From Candidatus Rokuibacteriota bacterium (GTDB lineage Bacteria; Methylomirabilota; Methylomirabilia; Rokubacteriales; CSP1-6), in assembly GCA_003220685.1 (NCBI GenBank), contig QHTE01000055.1, positions 286,759-350,758 on the forward strand: 64,000 nt of DNA, given 5' to 3'. The position numbers and the translations under genes are program-made. Shown here piece by piece: positions 32,359 to 39,844 of this stretch. Position 1 is the first letter of the stretch; each line of letters starts with the position of its first letter. The notes beneath the pieces are model-generated. The model was not told the DNA's origin and searched no databases. It saw nothing but the letters and a program-made list of their open reading frames with translations.

Positions 32359-32844
32359 TCAGACCGGCGAGTAGTCGCGGTACTCCATCTGGTTGGCGAT
32401 CCGCACCCGCGCGTCGGCGCCCCAGTATTTCTCGACCAGGTACAGCCCGAGATCGAGCGACGACGAGACGCCGCCCGCGGTCACGACCTCCCCCTCGTCG
32501 ACGACGCGCCGGTTCGTCACCACCTCGCGGCAGAGCGGACGGAGCAGGTCCACGGTCAGATGGTGGGTGGCGGCCCGCTTGTCCTTGAGGTAGCCGGCGC
32601 GGCCGAGGAGCAGCACGCCCGAGCGCACTGACGCCAGCGGCCGCTCGTCGCCCCAGGTTTTCAGGTAGTCGATGGCGCGCTTGTTGTCCATCAGCGCGAC
32701 GGTCCCCAGGCCGCCCGGCCGATGAGTGACCTTGGAGTCGATCGACATCGCGGCGACTCGTCGCAGCGCGTCGTAAGCGCCGATGAGATCGAGCAGGGTC
32801 AGACGCGGGAAGACGAGGAACGCGAGCCGCTTCGGCGCCGCCAT
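32359..32844 (-). CDS. DJ-1/PfpI-family protein, internally shortened and lacking the nucleophile
   Basis: 161 residues of a protein whose relatives are about 200-230. 'LAFLVFPRLTLLDLIGAYDALRR' (core 'FPRLTLLDLIGAYDALRR') is followed by 'MSIDSKVTHRPGGLGTVALM': the segment that normally lies between the first helix and PGGLGT is missing, about 40-50 residues, in frame. The nucleophile elbow reads 'LASVRSGVLLLGRAGYL', with arginine (CGC) where the family has cysteine (usually S-V-C-S/T-G). 'VVTAGGVSSSLDLGLYLVEKY' (core 'TAGGVSSSLDLGLYLVE') is normal. It is unlikely to be an active hydratase or glyoxalase; decaying gene or assembly error. Two bases separate it from the carbonic-anhydrase-like gene. 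Confidence 0.75.
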   Translation of the reverse strand: MAAPKRLAFLVFPRLTLLDLIGAYDALRRVAAMSIDSKVTHRPGGLGTVALMDNKRAIDYLKTWGDERPLASVRSGVLLLGRAGYLKDKRAATHHLTVDLLRPLCREVVTNRRVVDEGEVVTAGGVSSSLDLGLYLVEKYWGADARVRIANQMEYRDYSPV

Positions 32845-32845
32845 C

Positions 32846-33370
32846 TCAGCAGGGCTGGACGGAGGCCTTGTGGCGCTGCGCGAGCGCCTGATAGCCCTCG
32901 GGGTTGGCACGCACCCAGCGCTCGGCCGGCGTGCCGGCGAGCGGGCCGCGCACCTTCGCCGGCGCGCCGAGCGCGAGCGTTCCCTCGGGGATTTCCGTTT
33001 CGGGCGTCACGAGCGCGCCGGCCGCCACCATCGCCCGGGCACCGATGCGCGCGCCGTCGAGCACCGTCGCGCCGTTGCCGATCAGACATTCCTCGCCGAG
33101 CGACGCGGCGTGGATCGTGCAGTTGTGGCCGACCGTCGAGCCGGCGCCGATCTCGGTGCCGCCGCGCGGCGTCACGTGGACGACCGCGCAGTCCTGCACG
33201 TTGGCGCCGCGGTGCACGACGATCGGATTGAAATCACCGCGGAGCACCGCGTTGTACCAGACGGAGGCTCGCTCCTCGATCGTCACGTCGCCGATGATCA
33301 CGGCGGTCGGCGCGATGAACGCGGTGGGATGAATCTTCGGGCTCTTTCCCTCGAAGCTGAACAGTGGCAT
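32846..33370 (-). CDS. Gamma-carbonic anhydrase-like left-handed beta-helix protein
   Basis: A 174-residue hexapeptide-repeat protein of the YrdA/PaaY/CaiE group. 'ASVWYNAVLRGDFNPIVVHRG' (core 'WYNAVLRGDFNPIVVHRG') and 'NVQDCAVVHVTPRG' begin the beta-helix; zinc ligands are expected from the histidines in 'VVHVTPRGG' and 'VGHNCTIHAA' (G-H-N-x3-H). It may hydrate CO2 or act as an acyl-CoA-associated thioesterase. ATG 33370 gives the standard start ('PLFSFEGKSPKIHPTAFI'). Divergent from the type III PKS gene. Confidence 0.9.
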   Translation of the reverse strand: MPLFSFEGKSPKIHPTAFIAPTAVIIGDVTIEERASVWYNAVLRGDFNPIVVHRGANVQDCAVVHVTPRGGTEIGAGSTVGHNCTIHAASLGEECLIGNGATVLDGARIGARAMVAAGALVTPETEIPEGTLALGAPAKVRGPLAGTPAERWVRANPEGYQALAQRHKASVQPC

Positions 33371-33439
33371 GCGCTGGACCCCCGCAGTATCCTCGGAGTG
33401 CACACATCTTACTCCCACACGCCGCGACAGGAGGAGGGA

Positions 33440-34465
33440 ATGCCGTTCCCGAGGATCGCGGCCGTCGCCACCGCGACGCCGCCCCACCGCTTCACGCAGT
33501 CCGAGATTCTGACGCTCGCGGGCTATCGAGACGAGGAGCGGAGCGGATTCTTTCGCCGGAGCGACATCGAGGGCCGCTATCTGTGGATGGATCCCGCGAC
33601 ATTCCGGCCGAACGAGTCGGTCGACGAGATGAGCGCCCGCTCTCGCGAGGGCGCACTCGAGCTTGGCGAATCGGCGGCGCGCCGCGCGCTCGAGAGAGCC
33701 GGCTGGGACGCGGTCGACGTGGACTTCATCGCGACGACCACCTGCACCGGACGGCTGACGCCCAGTCTCGACGCGCATCTGATCGCCCGGCTCGGCTGCC
33801 GCGCCGACATCCAGCGCGTCCACGTCGGCGACACCGGCTGCGCATCGGCGATGGTGGCGCTCCAGCAGGCGTCGAACTACCTCGCCGCGTATCCAGGGCG
33901 CCGGGCGCTGGTCATCGCCGTCGAGATCTGCTCGGCGGCCTATTTCCTCGACGACCGGCTCGAGAGCGCGGTCGCGCACGCCATCTTCGCCGACGGCGCC
34001 GGCGCCCTCGCCGTGACGACCGATGGACAGGGCCCGTCGCTCGTCGCGCAGCGGACGCTCTTCCGGCCCGAGCATCTCGACGCGATGGGCTTCGAGTATC
34101 CGGGCGGCCGGCCGCGGGTCGTGCTTTCGAAGGACGTGCGCCGCATCGGCGCGGTCATGATGGGCGAGATGGCGGCGATCTTGATGGCGGCGCAGGGGCT
34201 CAAGCGTGAGGACATCCGCTATTGGATCCTGCATTCGGCTGGACGACGGGTGATCGACCGCGCGCGGACCTTGCTCGATCTCAGCGAGGATCAGGTCGGC
34301 CACTCGCGCTCCGTGCTTCGACGCTTCGGCAACATGTCATCGGCCACGATCCTGTTCGTACTGGACGAAACGCTCCGTGACGAGTCTCCGGTTCCCGACG
34401 ACTGGGGCGTGATGATCGGTCTCGGCCCCGGCTTCGCCGCTGAAGGAGCACTGCTACGGTGGTAA
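33440..34465 (+). CDS. Type III polyketide synthase (chalcone/stilbene synthase family)
   Basis: A 341-residue condensing enzyme that extends an acyl-CoA with malonyl-CoA without a carrier protein. The catalytic triad is visible: Cys134 in 'GDTGCASAMVALQQASNY', His265 in 'WILHSAGRRVIDRA' and Asn298 in 'RRFGNMSSATILFVLDE'; 'GVMIGLGPGFAAEGALL' is the G-F/L-G-P-G signature. AGGAGGG precedes ATG 33440. It heads an operon with a methyltransferase and an FAD oxidoreductase, the same three activities as Streptomyces srsABC, so an alkylresorcinol or alkylpyrone lipid is the natural guess. The starter unit cannot be read from sequence. Confidence 0.9.
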   Translation: MPFPRIAAVATATPPHRFTQSEILTLAGYRDEERSGFFRRSDIEGRYLWMDPATFRPNESVDEMSARSREGALELGESAARRALERAGWDAVDVDFIATTTCTGRLTPSLDAHLIARLGCRADIQRVHVGDTGCASAMVALQQASNYLAAYPGRRALVIAVEICSAAYFLDDRLESAVAHAIFADGAGALAVTTDGQGPSLVAQRTLFRPEHLDAMGFEYPGGRPRVVLSKDVRRIGAVMMGEMAAILMAAQGLKREDIRYWILHSAGRRVIDRARTLLDLSEDQVGHSRSVLRRFGNMSSATILFVLDETLRDESPVPDDWGVMIGLGPGFAAEGALLRW

Positions 34466-34565
34466 CCAACACACACGGTTCGGACGGTGGTCCGGGCGTG
34501 TCGGAGCCACGCGCACCTTTCTCAGGCCACCCTCGGTACGAGCCGGCCTCAAGGCACTCGCTCCA

Positions 34566-35261
34566 ATGAAACGGGCGGAAGGGGTGCCCGAAGTTCTCGA
34601 CGGCGCCGTCGCGGCGCCGGAGCGCGCGGCGTCGCTGGCGGACATCGACCGGCTCAACAGCTGGTTCGGCGGGTACGCGCTCTCGCTGCGCGCGATCCGT
34701 CGCCTGTCGGCCGAGGCGCCACGGGACCGGCCGCTGCGTGTGGTCGACGTGGGCGGCGGCACGGCGGCGTTCGCGGTGCGGGTGGCCGAGTGGGCGCGGC
34801 GTAGCGGGCGCCCCGTCCGCGTCGTGGTCGTCGAGCGCGACGCGACGACGCTTCGGCTCGCGCGCGAGGCCGTCGCGGGGTACCCGGAGATCTTGCTGGT
34901 CCGCGGCGACGCGGCCGCGCTGCCCTGCCGCGCGCGCGCCGCCGACATCGTCACCAGCGCGCTCACGCTGCACCACCTCGAGCCGGCGCAGGCCGCGGCC
35001 GGGCTTCGCGAGATGGCGTCGACCGCCCGGATCGCCGTGGTGGTCAACGATCTGCTCCGTCGTCGCCTCTCGCTCGGTCTGGTCTGGCTCGCGACCCGGC
35101 TGCTCGGGTGCCACCCGATCTCGCGCCACGACGGGCCGCTCTCGGTGCGGCGCTCCTATTCGAGTAACGAGCTGCGCGCTCTCGCGGAGAAGGCCGGCGC
35201 GCGGCGCGTGACGATCCGCGAGTATCCCGTGCTCGGGCGGCTGCTGGCGGTCATGTCGTGA
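34566..35261 (+). CDS. Class I SAM-dependent methyltransferase
   Basis: A 231-residue Rossmann methyltransferase. 'LRVVDVGGGTAAFAVRVAEW' is SAM motif I, 'VVVVERDATTLRLARE' the acidic motif II, and 'ADIVTSALTLHHLEPAQAAA' the post-motif region, as in UbiE-like enzymes. It follows the type III PKS by 100 bases and overlaps the FAD oxidoreductase by 4 (GTGA at 35258-35261). Likely O- or C-methylates the polyketide product. The N-terminal helix 'ASLADIDRLNSWFGGYALSL' may cap the active site. The 100-base leader shows no obvious structure. Confidence 0.88.
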   Translation: MKRAEGVPEVLDGAVAAPERAASLADIDRLNSWFGGYALSLRAIRRLSAEAPRDRPLRVVDVGGGTAAFAVRVAEWARRSGRPVRVVVVERDATTLRLAREAVAGYPEILLVRGDAAALPCRARAADIVTSALTLHHLEPAQAAAGLREMASTARIAVVVNDLLRRRLSLGLVWLATRLLGCHPISRHDGPLSVRRSYSSNELRALAEKAGARRVTIREYPVLGRLLAVMS

Positions 35262-36460
35262 CGGCCGACGTCCTGATCGTCGGCGCCGGTCCGGCGGGCG
35301 CGGCGACGGCCATTCTCCTGGCCGAGCACGGGCTCTCCGTGCGCCTCCTCGATCGTGCGCGATTCCCGCGGCCGAAGGTCTGCGGGGAGTATTTGAGCCC
35401 GGAGGCACCGCGGCTGCTCGATCGGCTCGGCGCACTGAAGGCCGTCGACGCGGTGGCGAGCATCTTGAAAGGCATGCGCATCACCGCGCCAAACGGCCGG
35501 ACGCTCGTCGCGACGTACCGGCCGATCGGAGCGTGGCGGCCCTATCGCGAGCACGCGATGGCGATCACGCGCGAAGCCCTCGACGCGATTCTGGTCGACC
35601 GCGTCCGCTCGCTGCCGGTCGACTTCCGCGAGCAGACGCGCGTCACCGATCTCGTCGTCTCTGGCGACCGCGTCCTCGGCGTCGAGGCAATCGACGGCGA
35701 CGCGCGCCGCCACACCCTGCGCGCCCCGCTGACGATCGCGGCGGACGGCCGCGCGTCGGTCGTTGCCCACCGGCTCGGGCTGCGCCGGCCGCATCGCCTG
35801 CAGCGGATGGCGATGGTCACCTACGTCGAGGACGTGCGCGGGCTCGAGCGCTTCGGCGAGATCTTCGTCGATCCGCCGGACTACGCGATCCTCAACCCGG
35901 TGGCACCCGGTCGCGCGAATCTGAGCGTGGTCGTGCCGCTGGCGCATGCGGCGCCGTGGAGCGGCCGGCTCGATACGTTCTTCGACGCGCGTGTGAAGCA
36001 CCTGCCGCACCTCGCGCGCCGCATCGCCGGCGGCCGGCGGGTCACGCCGGTCCGAGCGATGGGTCCTCTCGCGTACCGGGTCGACCGGCCGCGGACCGGC
36101 GGCGTGCTCATGGTGGGCGACGCCACGGGTTTCTTCGATCCCCTCTCGGGTGAGGGCATCTTCAACGGGCTCCGGAGCGCCGAGCTGGCCGTGGAGACCG
36201 CCGTCCAGGCGCTCGGTCGCGACGACGTGTCGGCGCGCGCGCTGGCCGGCTACGATCGCGCCCGGCGCCTGGCCTCGCGCGACAAGGAGCGGGTGACGCA
36301 CGCGCTCCAGATCGTCATCGGCCATCGCCGCCTCGCGAACGTGGCGGCGCGCCTCCTGGCTCGACGCCCACGCCTGCTCGACCTGCTGCTCGGCGTGCTC
36401 GGCGACTTCGTGCCGCCGCGCGCGCTCCTGACCGACATCTTCCAGCGCTCACGATTCTGA
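35258..36460 (+). CDS. FAD-dependent oxidoreductase (geranylgeranyl-reductase/halogenase-like fold)
   Basis: A 400-residue flavoprotein. 'DVLIVGAGPAGAATAILLAEHG' (core 'VGAGPAGAATAILLAEHG') binds ADP, 'FPRPKVCGEYLSPEAP' is the conserved K-x-C-G-E block of the geranylgeranyl-reductase-like group, and 'GGVLMVGDATGFFDPLSGEGI' (core 'MVGDATGFFDPLSGEG') the second FAD motif. It would hydroxylate or reduce the product of the type III PKS; SrsC in Streptomyces is the functional parallel, but this protein looks nearer the reductase branch. GTG start overlaps the methyltransferase stop. Followed by a tandem intergenic repeat. Confidence 0.88.
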   Translation: MTADVLIVGAGPAGAATAILLAEHGLSVRLLDRARFPRPKVCGEYLSPEAPRLLDRLGALKAVDAVASILKGMRITAPNGRTLVATYRPIGAWRPYREHAMAITREALDAILVDRVRSLPVDFREQTRVTDLVVSGDRVLGVEAIDGDARRHTLRAPLTIAADGRASVVAHRLGLRRPHRLQRMAMVTYVEDVRGLERFGEIFVDPPDYAILNPVAPGRANLSVVVPLAHAAPWSGRLDTFFDARVKHLPHLARRIAGGRRVTPVRAMGPLAYRVDRPRTGGVLMVGDATGFFDPLSGEGIFNGLRSAELAVETAVQALGRDDVSARALAGYDRARRLASRDKERVTHALQIVIGHRRLANVAARLLARRPRLLDLLLGVLGDFVPPRALLTDIFQRSRF

Positions 36461-36480
36461 CCGCCCGCGGCCCGGACGGA

Positions 36481-36596
36481 GGTGCGCGCCGCAAGCCGTC
36501 GCGGGGCTGGGGACCCGCCGGCTGAGGCGCGCGTTGAAGAGAGGTGTGCGCCGCAGGCCGTCGCGGGGCTGGGGACCCGCCGGCCGAGGCGCGCCT
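36481..36596 (+). repeat. Intergenic GC-rich repeat, tandem pair B
   Basis: Two copies (36481-36533 and 36543-36596, period 62) share the core GCCGTCGCGGGGCTGGG with pair A and differ from each other at a few positions (GCAAGCC/GCAGGCC, GGCTGAGG/GGCCGAGG). They fill the gap before the RraA-like gene and end just before its ribosome-binding site. Confidence 0.8.
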
Positions 36597-36616
36597 CTGA
36601 AGGGAGGACACTCTCG

Positions 36617-37279
36617 ATGAGCCCGAGCGACAACCTGCCGCGCCGCTTCGCGCGCGTCTACACGGCAGCGATCACCGACGTCATGGACGAGATGGGCCTC
36701 CGGCGCCAGACCCTGCCGGCGACGATCCAGCCGCTGTCCTCCGGGATGCGGACGGCGGGCTACGCCTTCACCGTGCGCGGGCGGCCGCACAGCGGCTCAC
36801 CGCGCGAGCGCGACCAGACCTTGCGGCGCTTCTTGGGCATGCTCGGCGCGGTGCCCGCCGAATCGGTCCTGGTGGTCGCGGCGCACGACAACGTCGCGGC
36901 GCACTTCGGCGAGCTCAGCGCGGCGTGGTTCCGCGCCCGCAGGGTGCGGGGCGCTGTGATCGACGGCGCGACGCGCGACGCCGCCGCCATCATGCGCATG
37001 GGGTTTCCGACGTTCGTGCGGTATCGGACCCCGCAAGACTCGGTGCCGCGCTGGCGCGTCGCCGACTGGGGCCAGCCGGTGACGATCGGCGGCATCCGCG
37101 TGAGCCTCGGCGACGTCGTGGTGGGCGATCTGGACGGCGTCGTGATCGTCCCCCGCCGCGCCGCGCACGAGGTGCTGCGGCGTTGCGAGAAGCTCGTGGG
37201 GACCGAGAATCGGGTCCGTTCCGCGGTGCGCCGCGGGATGACGCCGCTGGCCGCCTATCAGAAGTTCGGCAGCTTCTGA
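36617..37279 (+). CDS. RraA-like / 4-hydroxy-4-methyl-2-oxoglutarate aldolase family protein
   Basis: A 220-residue protein of the RraA fold. 'RRVRGAVIDGATRDAAAIMRM' (core 'GAVIDGATRDAAAI') contains the conserved G-x-R-D that binds metal and pyruvate in HMG aldolases; 'LGDVVVGDLDGVVIVPRRAAHEV' (core 'VVVGDLDGVVIVPRR') is the C-terminal signature. AGGGAGGA precedes ATG 36617. Members are either class II pyruvate aldolases/oxaloacetate decarboxylases or RNase E inhibitors; the aldolase group is likelier in this catabolic context. The preceding tandem repeat may insulate it from the PKS operon. Confidence 0.85.
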   Translation: MSPSDNLPRRFARVYTAAITDVMDEMGLRRQTLPATIQPLSSGMRTAGYAFTVRGRPHSGSPRERDQTLRRFLGMLGAVPAESVLVVAAHDNVAAHFGELSAAWFRARRVRGAVIDGATRDAAAIMRMGFPTFVRYRTPQDSVPRWRVADWGQPVTIGGIRVSLGDVVVGDLDGVVIVPRRAAHEVLRRCEKLVGTENRVRSAVRRGMTPLAAYQKFGSF

Positions 37280-37304
37280 CGCCGGCCGCCGCCGGCCCGG
37301 GGGC

Positions 37305-37907
37305 TCAGCCGGTCGCGACGGCAGCGCGCGCCGCCTCGCGAACGACCTGCACGGCCGAGCGGCCAAATACCACGGCGACGAGCAGGCCGATGACGATGTC
37401 CGGCCACCCTGACCCGGTCACGGCGACCGCGACGGCGGCGATCAGGACGGCGGTGTTGCCGATCACGTCATTGCGCGAGCAGACAAACGCCGATCGCATG
37501 TTGATGTCGTCGCCGCGCCGCCGCCAGAGCAGCGCCAGGCAGCAGAGGTTCGCGGCGAACGCGAGCACACCGACCGCGCCCATCAGCTCGACGCTCGGCG
37601 TGAGACCCTGTGCGAGCTTGACGGCGACCTGGACGAGGACGCCGAGCCCGAACGCCCCCATGACCAAGCCTTTCAGCAGCGCGGCGCGGGCCTGCCATAC
37701 GAGTCCACGTCCGACGACATAGAGGCTGAACCCGTACACGACGGCGTCACCGAGCATGTCCATCGAATCGGCGAACAGTGCGGTCGAGTGCGCGAGGACA
37801 CCGGCTACCGACTCGGCGAGGAACATCGCCGCGTTGATCCACAGGACGACGTGGAGCACCCGGCGCTGCTCGCGCGGAATCGGACGGACCTCGCAGCACT
37901 CGTCCAT
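37305..37907 (-). CDS. Cation diffusion facilitator (CDF)-family transporter, short form
   Basis: A 200-residue membrane protein with about five or six helices and no cytoplasmic C-terminal domain. 'STALFADSMDMLGDAVVYGFS' (core 'LFADSMDMLGDAVVYG') provides D-x3-D of the TM2 metal site; 'FVCSRNDVIGNTAVLIAA' (core 'SRNDVIGNTAVLIAA') is the TM5 site with N-D in place of the usual H/D-x3-D. The N-terminus 'MDECCEVRPIPREQ' has a C-C pair that might sense metal. It probably exports zinc or another divalent metal. ATG 37907 lacks a strong ribosome site. Confidence 0.85.
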   Translation of the reverse strand: MDECCEVRPIPREQRRVLHVVLWINAAMFLAESVAGVLAHSTALFADSMDMLGDAVVYGFSLYVVGRGLVWQARAALLKGLVMGAFGLGVLVQVAVKLAQGLTPSVELMGAVGVLAFAANLCCLALLWRRRGDDINMRSAFVCSRNDVIGNTAVLIAAVAVAVTGSGWPDIVIGLLVAVVFGRSAVQVVREAARAAVATG

Positions 37908-37948
37908 GGGCTCGAGCCTATGCCGGCGGAGCGATGACCGCCAGCGGG

Positions 37949-39367
37949 CTAGCGGCGGCGGCGGGCGGCGCGGGACGCCGCCGCCCGCGCCGGCTCCTCC
38001 GGCTCGTCGCGCGCCTCGGCGCCGCTGATCTCGGGGAGCGCGGCCTCCTTCAACGGCTTGCCGACGTGGTCGCGGATCCACTTGACGTCCCACCACTCCA
38101 GGGGTGTGACCGAGATGCCGTTGACCAGCACCTCGTAGTGGAGGTGATCGCCGATCGCGAGCCCGGTCGAGCCGGTCCGGGCGATCTCCTGACCTTTCTC
38201 GACGGCGTCGCCCACCTTCACCGCGGTGCTCGAGAGATGTGCGTAGAGCGTCTGCAGGCCGAGGCCGTGGTCGATGACCACGGTGTTGCCGTAGATCGTG
38301 AGGGGCTCGGCGAAGACCACGACGCCCTTGTTGGAGGCCGGCACCGGCGACTGGCGCGTCGAGGCCAGGTCGTACCCGAAGTGGATCTGACGGTCGATCT
38401 CTTTGCCGCCGTGGACGTAGGTGCGGGTCTCGGCAAAGTTCGCGAACACCTTCGTGTTGCGCGCCTGCACGAACGGCCCCTGCCAGAGCGGCTTGTCGGC
38501 CGTGGTCGCGCCGATCTTCCGCTTGGTCTCCTCGGCCTGTCGGCGCAGGTCGCGGTTGATCACCAGGAACCCCTCGACCAGCGACTCGGTGGGCGACCGC
38601 TGCGGTAGGAGCTCGGGGACCTTGGCCTGGAGGAACGCGTCCTTGACGTCGATCGTGTCCTTCGGGAACTTGCGCGGGCGGATCTCCGCCGGGATCCCGC
38701 GCGTGGCGGTATTGCCCGCCTCGTCGGTGGCGCGGATCTGGATCGGCGTGGCCGGATCGTAGTTCCACGGCAGCGCGATCAGCGCGATGCGCGCGCCCTT
38801 GTCGGCCGGGCCGAAGGCGAACGACGGGAAGGTCGTCGCACCGGCCAGCACGTCGGTTCGCGCCGCGCCCGAGACCCGGAACGCCACGAGCCCGCTGCCG
38901 CCCGGCGAGAGGTAGCGCGTCGCGGACAGCAGCTCGACCTTCGGCGGCGTGAGGTCGACGGTAACGGGATAGCCGGCGATCGCGCGGTCGTCGCGCCGGA
39001 TCGGACGCCAGAACGTATCGCGTCCCCACACCTCGATGGTCGCGCTGCCCTCGCGCAGGCCGAGCGCCGAGCTGTCGACCACGACGGGCAGCTCGACGCG
39101 CCGGCCGAGGCCGCTTTCTTTCGCGGCCACGGGCGTCGACTTGCCGGATTGCTCGATGCGGACCTCGACGCGCGCCACGTTGCCGCGCCGCGCCTCGACG
39201 ACCGCGGTGAACGTCGTCTTCTGTCCGATGAAGCGCGGCGGGGTCGTGAGCGATTGCACGCCGGGGACGGTTTGCCGCCAGACCAGATACGCGACCGAGC
39301 CGACGACGGCCACCAGCAGGACCACGACGATGAGCACCCAGGCCTTCGCGCGAGACCGCTTGGGCAC
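37949..39367 (-). CDS. M23 (LytM) peptidase, membrane-anchored
   Basis: 472 residues: an N-terminal anchor ('AWVLIVVVLLVAVVGSVAYLVW', core 'VLIVVVLLVAVVGSVAYL'), a periplasmic beta-rich region, a short helical linker ('NRDLRRQAEETKRKIG') and a C-terminal LytM domain. Zinc ligands and catalytic residues are all present: H329 and D333 in 'QIHFGYDLAS', H378 in 'TLYAHLSS', H408-L-H410 in 'GDHLHYEV'. It would cut peptidoglycan cross-links. GTG 39367 starts just before the anchor; a TATCAT box 7 bases upstream fits a leaderless message. Arg/Ala-rich tail. Cell-division or turnover role is inference. Confidence 0.9.
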   Translation of the reverse strand: MPKRSRAKAWVLIVVVLLVAVVGSVAYLVWRQTVPGVQSLTTPPRFIGQKTTFTAVVEARRGNVARVEVRIEQSGKSTPVAAKESGLGRRVELPVVVDSSALGLREGSATIEVWGRDTFWRPIRRDDRAIAGYPVTVDLTPPKVELLSATRYLSPGGSGLVAFRVSGAARTDVLAGATTFPSFAFGPADKGARIALIALPWNYDPATPIQIRATDEAGNTATRGIPAEIRPRKFPKDTIDVKDAFLQAKVPELLPQRSPTESLVEGFLVINRDLRRQAEETKRKIGATTADKPLWQGPFVQARNTKVFANFAETRTYVHGGKEIDRQIHFGYDLASTRQSPVPASNKGVVVFAEPLTIYGNTVVIDHGLGLQTLYAHLSSTAVKVGDAVEKGQEIARTGSTGLAIGDHLHYEVLVNGISVTPLEWWDVKWIRDHVGKPLKEAALPEISGAEARDEPEEPARAAASRAARRRR

Positions 39368-39374
39368 GAAGCGG

Positions 39375-39380
39375 ATGATA
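39375..39380 (-). promoter_or_regulatory. -10-like box of M23 peptidase gene
   Basis: Minus-strand TATCAT (5 of 6 matches to TATAAT) ends seven bases before the GTG at 39367, the same geometry as namZ. No -35 consensus seen. Confidence 0.45.
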
Positions 39381-39420
39381 CCATGCCGACCCGTCACGAA
39401 CCTCGGAGGTGATCGCGCGT

Positions 39421-39759
39421 ATGAGCCCGCTCGTGGTGATCGCGTCGCTGTCGCTGTTCGTCCTGGCCGGCCTCGCCGAGATCGGCGGGGGATATCTCGT
39501 GTGGCTGTGGCTTCGCGAGGGGCGGAGTGTGCTCCTGGGCATCCTCGGCGCCGCGGTCCTGTTCGTCTACGGCGTCGTGCCGACGCTCCAGCCGGCGCCG
39601 TTCGGTCGCGTCTACGCGGCGTACGGAGGCGTGTTCGTCGTCCTCTCGCTCCTCTGGGGCGCGATCGTCGCTCGGGAGGCGCCCGATCGATTCGACGTGC
39701 TCGGCGCGCTGCTCTGTCTCGCGGGCGTGTCCGTGCTGATGTACGCGCCGCGAAGCTGA
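39421..39759 (+). CDS. ynfA: YnfA-family (UPF0060) small inner-membrane protein
   Basis: 112 residues with four transmembrane segments. The family signature '[18 protein letters not shown]' is intact, followed by '[18 protein letters not shown]' and '[20 protein letters not shown]' (core '[10 protein letters not shown]'). The fold resembles SMR multidrug exporters; transport of toxicants has been proposed for Shigella YnfA, but the function is not firmly established. ATG 39421 follows GGAGG. Divergent from the M23 peptidase gene. Confidence 0.93.
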   Translation: MSPLVVIASLSLFVLAGLAEIGGGYLVWLWLREGRSVLLGILGAAVLFVYGVVPTLQPAPFGRVYAAYGGVFVVLSLLWGAIVAREAPDRFDVLGALLCLAGVSVLMYAPRS

Positions 39760-39808
39760 CGTCGCCGACCGCTGTTCCCGACGGGGCGTCCTCGACACCC
39801 CGGCGTCC

Positions 39809-39838
39809 TTGACACCCCCGGTGGGCGCTCGCTAGCAT
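39809..39838 (+). promoter_or_regulatory. Promoter of nuoLMN, probably leaderless
   Basis: TTGACA (39809-39814), 18-base spacer, TAGCAT (39833-39838), then six bases and the GTG of nuoL at 39845. A transcript starting at the usual distance from the -10 would begin at the start codon. Confidence 0.55.
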
Positions 39839-39844
39839 GACCCG

